Assembly (NCBI RefSeq): GCF_000013605.1
Contig: NC_007908.1
Location: 1,674,001 to 1,738,000, forward strand
Reading direction: 5' to 3'
DNA: 64,000 nucleotides
Source of the DNA: Rhodoferax ferrireducens T118
Lineage (GTDB): Bacteria > Pseudomonadota > Gammaproteobacteria > Burkholderiales > Burkholderiaceae_C
Position numbers and translations under genes: made by a program. Under the pieces are notes generated by a model. That model searched no databases. It saw only the letters and a program-made list of their open reading frames with translations, and was not told the DNA's origin. Shown here one piece after another: positions 59,358 to 64,000 of the stretch (positions are counted from its first letter, which is position 1; the number at the start of each line of letters is the position of its first letter).

Positions 59358-60080
59358 TTAACCACGCTGCCGGGTTAACTGCCGCCGAACAGACTCTGCC
59401 TCCAAGGCATCCGTGTCGGCAATCCAGTCGATGGGTATCAAACTCAGCACTTCCAGATCCCGGTCCTGCAAGGCCTGCGCCAGGTTGGATCGCCGCGCCA
59501 GACGTTTGTCGCGTTGGACGAGCAGCTCATGGATCAAGGGGCGATACAAGCGAACAAAGCCCGTCAACCAGCGGCATGATTGTTCATGCCCTTCGATCTC
59601 GCCCATCGCGAACCGATCAACACAAGCCATGGTGGTGGCTGCATCAAGCCAGTGGCCATCAGTGACCCATTGGTTCACCGTGAACAGCCCAACTGGCAGG
59701 CCACGCGCGTCAAGCGAGATGGCAAACAGATGAGTCGGCTCGGTGCGATTCCACCTGGGCTTGCCTGGCTTCAAGTACCGTCTGCGCCCGGTCGCCGTGC
59801 CATGCCAAAACAAGTGCAGATGCCCGTGTTCCTGGTCGCCGTCCCGATGAGAATGGTAGTAAAACTGGGAGCCACGTTGGGTGTCAACCAGGTCGTCCGG
59901 TGGGTAGTGCTCAAACTCAAGCACTTCGCGATTCGCGATCCAGCTTTGGATCAGGGAACCACGCTCCGCTGTCACTGTGACGAACGCCAAGACACTGGCG
60001 CGCGCGCTGCGTAGCACCCTGGCGATCTGCGTGTCGGAAGCAGCGCGCCAATTTCGCCGGAGATGTGTTGAAGCGGTCAT
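59358..60080 (-). CDS. His-rich protein of uncertain family (DUF6969-like)
   Basis: The 240-residue product has no signal peptide or membrane segment. A central motif rich in His and aromatic residues reads FYYHSHRDGDQEHGHLHLFW, which looks like a metal site. THLFAISLDARGLPVGLFTVN and WVTDGHWLD follow. The pattern reminds me of DUF6969, but I cannot confirm it. The ATG at 60080 is one choice; another lies 27 bases upstream. The gene lies 57 bases after the Cys-rich peptide and 53 before the thioredoxin gene, so it probably belongs to that operon. Confidence 0.7.
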   Translation of the reverse strand: MTASTHLRRNWRAASDTQIARVLRSARASVLAFVTVTAERGSLIQSWIANREVLEFEHYPPDDLVDTQRGSQFYYHSHRDGDQEHGHLHLFWHGTATGRRRYLKPGKPRWNRTEPTHLFAISLDARGLPVGLFTVNQWVTDGHWLDAATTMACVDRFAMGEIEGHEQSCRWLTGFVRLYRPLIHELLVQRDKRLARRSNLAQALQDRDLEVLSLIPIDWIADTDALEAESVRRQLTRQRG

Positions 60081-60137
60081 GCTCAAGAATGCAGCGCCGG
60101 TGACCAAGCAGCCACCGGGGAGCGTACGTGAAGAAAA

Positions 60138-60395
60138 CTATGACTTGGCAGCGCAGGCGCCGCATTTGGCTTTCATCTTTTTGGCTTTGGCTTTTGCCGC
60201 ATGTGCCTTGCTGGCCGCGCATTGGGGCTTGGCTGCACCACACTTGGCCTTGCAGGCGCCGCATTTGGCCATGTTGGTCTTGGGGCCGCACTTTGCGCCG
60301 GCGCAACCTGCAGCCATGACATTGCCAGACAGCGCAGCGGCAGTGACCACGGCAGAGGCGATCGTCTTGGCGATTGTGGAGGAGAGATGGTTCAT
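60138..60395 (-). CDS. Secreted Cys-rich peptide (bufferin/HvfA-like candidate)
   Basis: The 85-residue product has a signal peptide (cleavage near VMAAG, about 28-29). The mature ~57 residues hold eight Cys (31, 36, 45, 48, 52, 59, 78, 81), mostly followed by Gly (KCG repeated four times), and abundant Lys and Ala. It resembles the small Cys-rich precursors of metal-binding RiPP systems (bufferins, HvfA), though their typical EGKCG repeat is not exact. CAAGGAC gives a ribosome-binding site. It leads the leftward operon and has the shared promoter motif upstream. Alternatively it is an unmodified metallothionein-like protein. Confidence 0.75.
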   Translation of the reverse strand: MNHLSSTIAKTIASAVVTAAALSGNVMAAGCAGAKCGPKTNMAKCGACKAKCGAAKPQCAASKAHAAKAKAKKMKAKCGACAAKS

Positions 60396-60474
60396 AAAGA
60401 AGTCCTTGAATGGGTGAAGGGTGACATTGGCGAAAAACTCGGAAAGTCAAGTGGAAACGCGACTTTCATGGACA

Positions 60475-60503
60475 TAGTCGTTTGAGTCTTGACAATGCTT
60501 ACA
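60475..60503 (-). promoter_or_regulatory. Predicted ECF-type promoter, leftward (TGTAA-N18-CGACTA)
   Basis: On the minus strand TGTAA (60499-60503), 18 bases, and CGACTA (60475-60480) form a bipartite promoter with about 80 bases to the peptide ATG. The same arrangement occurs in the rightward promoter. The weak match to sigma70 and the presence of an extracytoplasmic-function (ECF-like) sigma gene nearby suggest an alternative-sigma promoter. Confidence 0.65.
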
Positions 60504-60582
60504 CGGTCATCCGGAAATTTGTGAGCGTGCGCGATGGCGGACTCCAACAACGACGTGTTCACGCCAAATTGTCCCGGCGGTG

Positions 60583-60611
60583 TGTAATAAATCCGGTGGT
60601 CGTGGCGACTA
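60583..60611 (+). promoter_or_regulatory. Predicted ECF-type promoter, rightward (TGTAA-N18-CGACTA)
   Basis: TGTAA (60583-60587), 18 bases, and CGACTA (60606-60611) lie 31 bases before the ATG at 60643. The two half-sites and the exact spacing are identical to those of the divergent copy, while the 18 intervening bases differ. Confidence 0.65.
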
Positions 60612-60642
60612 AACCGCATGTCATCAATACAAAAAGAATCCA

Positions 60643-61098
60643 ATGTCCAAAACTGTTCTTATTGCACGCCCGCACACTTTTATCGTCGCCGTCATGAAAC
60701 CTTTCCTGGAGGAAAACGGTTATGCCACCAACAAACTGGAGCACATCAGTGGTCTGCAAAGTCAGTCTGCGGGTGCCGCTGGCGCCGTCATTTCTCTTGC
60801 CTTGTCGTCTTCGATCATTGAGTCTGCAGAAGAGGTATTTCTGAAATTGAAGAGCATGGCGCCTCGGACACCCGTCCTGTTTGCCGCCATGCTGTCGCTG
60901 GAGCAGGCACGTCCTGCGCTGGAGCGCATCGCGAAACACGCAGGGCTCCAGGCCAACATCCTTGGCGTGGAGGCAACATCTGCCGCCGCCGCTCAATTGG
61001 GGCGCCAGGAGACGTTTCTGTATCTCAGCAAAGATGACCTGACATTGCCCGAGCGCCGTGCCACCGCCGCACGTCTGATACAGCGCCATTTCCGGTAG
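60643..61098 (+). CDS. Receiver-like protein of unknown function
   Basis: The 151-residue product has alternating strands and helices like a response-regulator receiver (KTVLIARPHTFIVAVMKPFL at the start, PRTPVLFAAM later), but the acidic pocket and phospho-accepting Asp are not evident; the position usually carrying it lies in GAVISLALSSS. It may be a pseudo-receiver. It has no signal peptide. It is the first gene of the rightward operon, 8 bases before the FAD oxidoreductase. Confidence 0.7.
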   Translation: MSKTVLIARPHTFIVAVMKPFLEENGYATNKLEHISGLQSQSAGAAGAVISLALSSSIIESAEEVFLKLKSMAPRTPVLFAAMLSLEQARPALERIAKHAGLQANILGVEATSAAAAQLGRQETFLYLSKDDLTLPERRATAARLIQRHFR

Positions 61099-61106
61099 GA
61101 ACATTT

Positions 61107-62252
61107 GTGACCAAGAGACTTGTTCTGGTAGGGGGTGGCCACGCGCACTTGTCGGTGCTGCGTGCCCTGGCGAAAAAGCGGCCCGCAGGAATAGATGTTG
61201 TCCTGATCACGCCTTCAAAACATCAGAACTATTCAGGCATGTTGCCCGGCTGGGTTGCCGGGCATTACAGCCAAGCCCAGTGTCGTGTTGACCTCGATCC
61301 GCTGGTTCGGGCGGCCGGTGTCCACCTGGTTCTCGAGCAGATTGTCGGTATGGACGCAGCGCGTCGGTGTGTTGGATTGAGCAATGGTCAGCACCTTGAG
61401 TACGACTTGTTGTCACTCGACGTTGGCAGCGAAACCGACACCTCCTGGCTGGAAACCCTGGGGGACAAGCTTTTGCCAGTGAAGCCGCTGGACAATTTCT
61501 TTGCACGTTGGCCGCACGTTCTTGCGGCAGCCAAGGCTTCGAGGGGCTACAGACTGGTGGTGGTCGGCGGTGGTGCCGCCGGGGTCGAGATGGCTCTGGC
61601 GGTGCAACATGCGTTCACAAGTGCTGGTGTTGACGGCCACGTTGACCTTGTCGCATCCGAGTCCGGGTTGCTACCGGGACACGCCAAGCGTGTTCAGGAT
61701 CGGGTGACGCGGTTCGCCCGGCAGGCCGGGTTGGGCCTGCATTTCTTTCGCGGTGTTGGGTCTGAAGAAGGTGTTCTTTTGTCAGATGGCCGATTGCTGC
61801 GAGCTGACCGCGTCATTGCCGCCACGGGTGCACGAGCACCGGTCTGGCTGGGCATGTCCAGATTGACGTTGGACGAGCATGGCTGCATCCTCGTGGATAA
61901 GTACCATCGCAGTGTGTCGCATCCGAATGTTCTTGCCGCTGGCGACGTTTGCGCCCGCACCGATGCCGTGATGTCACGCTCGGGTGTGCATGCGGTTCGT
62001 GCCGGTCCCATCTTGGGTGACAACCTGATGGCCATACTGAACGGCATTTCATTGCAGTCGTATGTGCCCACGCGCCACTCCCTGTATTGGCTGGCTTGTG
62101 GACCACGCTGTGCTGTGGCCTCCTGGGGCCGGTGGTCGGCTGAAGGACAATGGGTCTGGCGCTGGAAAGACTGGATCGATCGTCGATTCGTCCGGAAATT
62201 TTCTGAAACCACACCCGGTGAGGCGACGCCGATGTTGGAGAACACACCATGA
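61107..62252 (+). CDS. FAD-dependent NDH-2/SelD-N-terminal-type oxidoreductase
   Basis: The 381-residue flavoprotein starts at GTG with TAGGAA just before it. The FAD-binding motif is VGGGHAHLSVLR (8-19) with YSGMLPGWVAGHY; the NAD(P)H Rossmann motif is VVVGGGAAGVEMAL. The second FAD contact reads NVLAAGDVCAR. The N-terminal GGGHAH and ITPSKHQNYSGMLPG match the group of pyridine nucleotide-disulfide oxidoreductases that is often fused to selenophosphate synthetase; here there is no SelD. Its electron acceptor is unknown. The stop overlaps the next ORF by ATGA. Confidence 0.85.
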   Translation: MTKRLVLVGGGHAHLSVLRALAKKRPAGIDVVLITPSKHQNYSGMLPGWVAGHYSQAQCRVDLDPLVRAAGVHLVLEQIVGMDAARRCVGLSNGQHLEYDLLSLDVGSETDTSWLETLGDKLLPVKPLDNFFARWPHVLAAAKASRGYRLVVVGGGAAGVEMALAVQHAFTSAGVDGHVDLVASESGLLPGHAKRVQDRVTRFARQAGLGLHFFRGVGSEEGVLLSDGRLLRADRVIAATGARAPVWLGMSRLTLDEHGCILVDKYHRSVSHPNVLAAGDVCARTDAVMSRSGVHAVRAGPILGDNLMAILNGISLQSYVPTRHSLYWLACGPRCAVASWGRWSAEGQWVWRWKDWIDRRFVRKFSETTPGEATPMLENTP

Positions 62253-62386
62253 CATGGTTCAAACAAGCCGGCAATTGGCTTGGAAACGCACAGCCTGTTT
62301 CGGTCGAGGCAACGTCCCGGCATCTGCTGGCGAGCCTGCTGGCGAGCCTGCTGGCGACTGCAGTCTCACCCCATCGGAGCCATTGA
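62249..62386 (+). CDS. Possible 45-residue ORF in the sigma-factor operon
   Basis: The ATG at 62249 overlaps the FAD oxidoreductase stop (ATGA), and the TGA at 62384-62386 overlaps the next start (TGATG), which would fit translational coupling on both sides. The product begins MTWFKQAGNWLG and has a hydrophobic Leu/Ala run from a tandem repeat (LLASLLASLLA), perhaps a small membrane peptide. No relatives are known to me; it could also be just a coupling spacer. Confidence 0.4.
   Translation: MTWFKQAGNWLGNAQPVSVEATSRHLLASLLASLLATAVSPHRSH
62324..62359. repeat. 12-bp tandem repeat, three units
   Basis: CTGCTGGCGAGC occurs twice exactly and a third time with the last two bases changed. In frame it encodes the LLAS repeats of the 45-residue ORF. 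Confidence 0.9.
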
Positions 62387-62610
62387 TGAGGTCGCTCTTC
62401 CAATTCGCCTGCTCTGGCAAGATTGTCAAAAATTCGCTGCGGATCGCCGTGGTGGTGGGCAGCATTCTCAACCTTGTCAACCAGGGCAGTGCCATCCTGG
62501 CGGGCACAGGCATTTCGTGGGTTCACGTGTCGTTGAATTACTTGGTGCCCTACTGCGTGGCAAGTTACAGCGCAGCCAGAAACGAAATGACGCCACGAGG
62601 AAATCAATAA
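62386..62610 (+). CDS. NrtS-like small membrane protein (nitrate/nitrite transporter family)
   Basis: The 74-residue protein begins MRSLFQFACSGKIVKNSLRI and has two hydrophobic segments (about 18-43 and 45-63) with ILNLVNQGSAIL and VSLNYLVPYCVASYSA. These match the NrtS family, first described as a nitrate transporter of marine cyanobacteria. The ATG overlaps the preceding stop (TGATG) and the TAA overlaps the sigma-factor start (TAATG). Whether it moves nitrate here is unknown; the operon context suggests stress rather than nutrition. Confidence 0.75.
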   Translation: MRSLFQFACSGKIVKNSLRIAVVVGSILNLVNQGSAILAGTGISWVHVSLNYLVPYCVASYSAARNEMTPRGNQ

Positions 62611-63236
62611 TGGACGCTTTGACAAACGAAGGCATGAAATCAGATGCGTCCGAAGCATCGATCTTGTCTGACACGGCATTTTTGAATGACTTGCGCCGTC
62701 AGATGGTGAAGTTTGCGACGCTGCAGCTCTCCAATAGCCACGCTGCAGAGGATGCGGTGCAGGAGGCACTCATCGGAGCGTTGAAAAATGCCCAGTCTTT
62801 CGCCGGGCGAGCCGCATTGAAAACCTGGGTATTTGCCATTTTGCGTAACAAGATTGCCGATGTCTTGCGGCAGAAAAAACGCATGGTCGAGGCCAGCAGT
62901 TTGCTCCGGGAAGACGAAGAGGGTGAGGACTTCTCTGAATTGTTTGATAAAAAAGGCTTTTGGCAATCCGATGAAAAGCCAGCCTCATGGGGCAATCCGC
63001 AAGATTCCTTGCATCAGAACCAGTTCTGGAAAGTGTTCGAGATTTGTTTGGAGGGCTTGCCCGGCAACCAGGCCAGGGTGTTCATGATGAAAGAATTCGT
63101 CGAATTGGAGGCCAATGAAATTTGCACTGCCGTCGGAATCACCACCACCAACCTGAATGTGATGCTGCACCGCTCCCGCCTGCGTCTGCGCGAGTGTCTT
63201 GAAAACAATTGGTTTCTGAAGGGAGAACACGCATGA
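62610..63236 (+). CDS. ECF-like sigma-70 family factor (Sig70_famx1-type)
   Basis: The 208-residue sigma factor has regions 2 and 4 only. Region 2 covers about 20-100 (AEDAVQEALIGALKN and RAALKTWVFAILRNKIADVLR). Region 4 ends with VGITTTNLNVMLHRSRLRLRE as helix-turn-helix. The linker holds a DKKGFWQSDEKP segment typical of the TIGR02943 group (my recollection of the family; not checked). The ATG overlaps the NrtS-like stop, and the stop overlaps the anti-sigma-like gene. It probably recognises the TGTAA-N18-CGACTA motif upstream of its own operon. Confidence 0.88.
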   Translation: MDALTNEGMKSDASEASILSDTAFLNDLRRQMVKFATLQLSNSHAAEDAVQEALIGALKNAQSFAGRAALKTWVFAILRNKIADVLRQKKRMVEASSLLREDEEGEDFSELFDKKGFWQSDEKPASWGNPQDSLHQNQFWKVFEICLEGLPGNQARVFMMKEFVELEANEICTAVGITTTNLNVMLHRSRLRLRECLENNWFLKGEHA

Positions 63237-63430
63237 TGAACTGTCAGCAGGCCACAATGCTGATCTCGGAATCGCAGGAGCGAGCCTTATCTTTGCCGGA
63301 AAAAATGAACTTGAAGCTGCACGTGATGATGTGCTCGGGTTGCAGGAACTTCAGCTTGCAAGTGCCGTTTCTCGGCAAGGCCATGCGTGCCTATGCCAGC
63401 GGGAAAGACGAGGAATCCAAGAAAAAATGA
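63233..63430 (+). CDS. Zinc-finger (zf-HC2-like) anti-sigma-like protein
   Basis: The 65-residue product has an N-terminal Cys4 (NCQQ) and the motif LKLHVMMCSGC, the His-x3-Cys-x2-Cys zinc site of zf-HC2/ZAS proteins. There is no membrane segment, so it is a minimal cytoplasmic sensor likely to bind and hold the sigma factor. It overlaps the sigma gene (ATGA, 63233-63236). Confidence 0.85.
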   Translation: MMNCQQATMLISESQERALSLPEKMNLKLHVMMCSGCRNFSLQVPFLGKAMRAYASGKDEESKKK

Positions 63431-63493
63431 ACCCTGGATTCAACCGGTCGATGCGATTGCCTGGGGGCTGACTCCAAACAACTGCTCGATGTG

Positions 63494-64000
63494 TTACTCG
63501 CAACGCCGGGCGATCCAGTGATCCAATGACAGCTTGCCAGGTCCGCGCACCATCAGGTACAGCAGCACGGCGGCCCAGGTGCCGTGGGTGGGGTAGGCAT
63601 CGGGATAGACAAACAACTGAATGGTCATTGTCATGCCCAGCAGCGCCAACGCCGACAGGCGGGTGGCCAAGCCGAGCAGGATCAGAACAGGGAAAAGGTG
63701 CTCTGCTGTCGCCGCCAGGGTGGCCGCAATTTCAGGCGGAACTAGCGGCAAATGGTATTCATCCCTGAAAAGGTCTACCACCGAGTCCGACAGGCGCGGC
63801 CAGCCCAGGGTGAACTCCCGATTGACGATGTCTACGGCAAAGCCCTGTATCTTGGTCTCGCCAGACTTCCAGAACACCGCGGCGATGGAGAAACGCGCCA
63901 CGAACGCCAGCAGTGTGTTGGGGATGTGGGTGCAGATGCTGATAAACCGGCGAATCAGGCCGGCGATCAGCCCGGCGTCGGCAGGCGCGGATGCGCTCAA
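63494..64000 (-). CDS. DoxX-family membrane protein (5' end at or beyond window edge)
   Basis: The visible 168 residues have about four helices, with the family pattern FVARFSIAAVFWKSGETKI near the start and ATAEHLFPVLILLGLATRLSALALLGM later. A possible TTG start lies at the very edge, but the true start may be beyond it. DoxX proteins end many bufferin/Gig-type loci (there called BufD/GigD or HvfD). The gene converges on the anti-sigma gene, so the rest of its operon would lie to the right of the window. Confidence 0.87.
   Translation of the reverse strand: MSASAPADAGLIAGLIRRFISICTHIPNTLLAFVARFSIAAVFWKSGETKIQGFAVDIVNREFTLGWPRLSDSVVDLFRDEYHLPLVPPEIAATLAATAEHLFPVLILLGLATRLSALALLGMTMTIQLFVYPDAYPTHGTWAAVLLYLMVRGPGKLSLDHWIARRCE

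Noticed and set aside
60138..60395. Naming the Cys-rich gene hvfA or bufA
   Set aside because: The DUF692 and DUF2063 partners are not visible, and the KCG repeats do not match EGKCG exactly; only a likeness is claimed.

Overview
The window looks like a chromosomal segment of a betaproteobacterium of the family Comamonadaceae, close to Rhodoferax or Polaromonas. This is inferred from gene content and order, a long Lys/Pro-rich N-terminal extension on RpoD, a fused aroA-cmk gene, GC-rich codon use, and a dispersed 50-60 bp element carrying a GGCTCTAGCCCCCGT core that I know from this family. I see no rRNA, intact insertion sequence, prophage or CRISPR array.

Layout. 1-7.4 kb: 3' part of an RND efflux gene, tRNA-Leu, and the proteostasis cluster tig-clpP-clpX-lon. 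7.4-13.2 kb: tRNA-Gly/Cys/Leu cluster, an ElyC-like gene, rpoD, crcB and a diguanylate cyclase. 13.2-26.7 kb, all on the minus strand: gyrA, serC, pheA, tyrA, aroA-cmk, rpsA, ihfB, lapA, lapB, rfaE1 and hldD, tightly packed with several stop/start overlaps; this combines aromatic amino-acid and serine synthesis, ribosomal protein S1, IHF-beta and LPS control and heptose synthesis. 26.9-39.8 kb: an OmpA-like protein, tRNA-Met, crotonase, M61 peptidase, dsbC, a Ubi-type hydroxylase, a secreted sedolisin, ychF, yqaA, dusB-fis and purH. 40-46 kb: a surface lipoprotein with a Pro-Thr linker and a haem-c domain, divergent from a DUF6502-DUF5666 pair, then TauE/SafE, DUF1841 and a dihaem cytochrome. 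46.1-57.5 kb: MoxR-GNAT-VWA-tamA-tamB as one run, tRNA-Arg, and divergent Fbp-type ABC transporter genes.

The most distinctive part is 57.6-64 kb. A 247-bp intergenic region separates two divergent transcription units. Leftward lie a secreted cysteine-rich peptide (8 Cys in 85 residues), a His-rich protein of uncertain family, a periplasmic thioredoxin-like protein and a CcdA/DsbD-type membrane electron carrier. Rightward, joined mostly by ATGA, TGATG and TAATG overlaps, lie a receiver-like protein, an NDH-2/SelD-type FAD oxidoreductase, a possible 45-residue ORF, a 74-residue NrtS-like membrane protein, an extracytoplasmic-function (ECF-like) sigma factor and a zinc-finger anti-sigma-like protein. 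Both units are preceded by the same bipartite motif, TGTAA-N18-CGACTA, oriented outwards. I infer that the sigma factor drives both. A DoxX-family gene converges on this operon at the window edge, as in known bufferin/Gig-type metal-stress loci, whose other genes would lie beyond base 64000.

The dispersed element occurs at least seven times. It sits in intergenic gaps, overlaps the crcB and TauE/SafE gene ends, and appears as in-frame insertions inside aroA and tamB, so it has contributed peptide sequence to conserved proteins.
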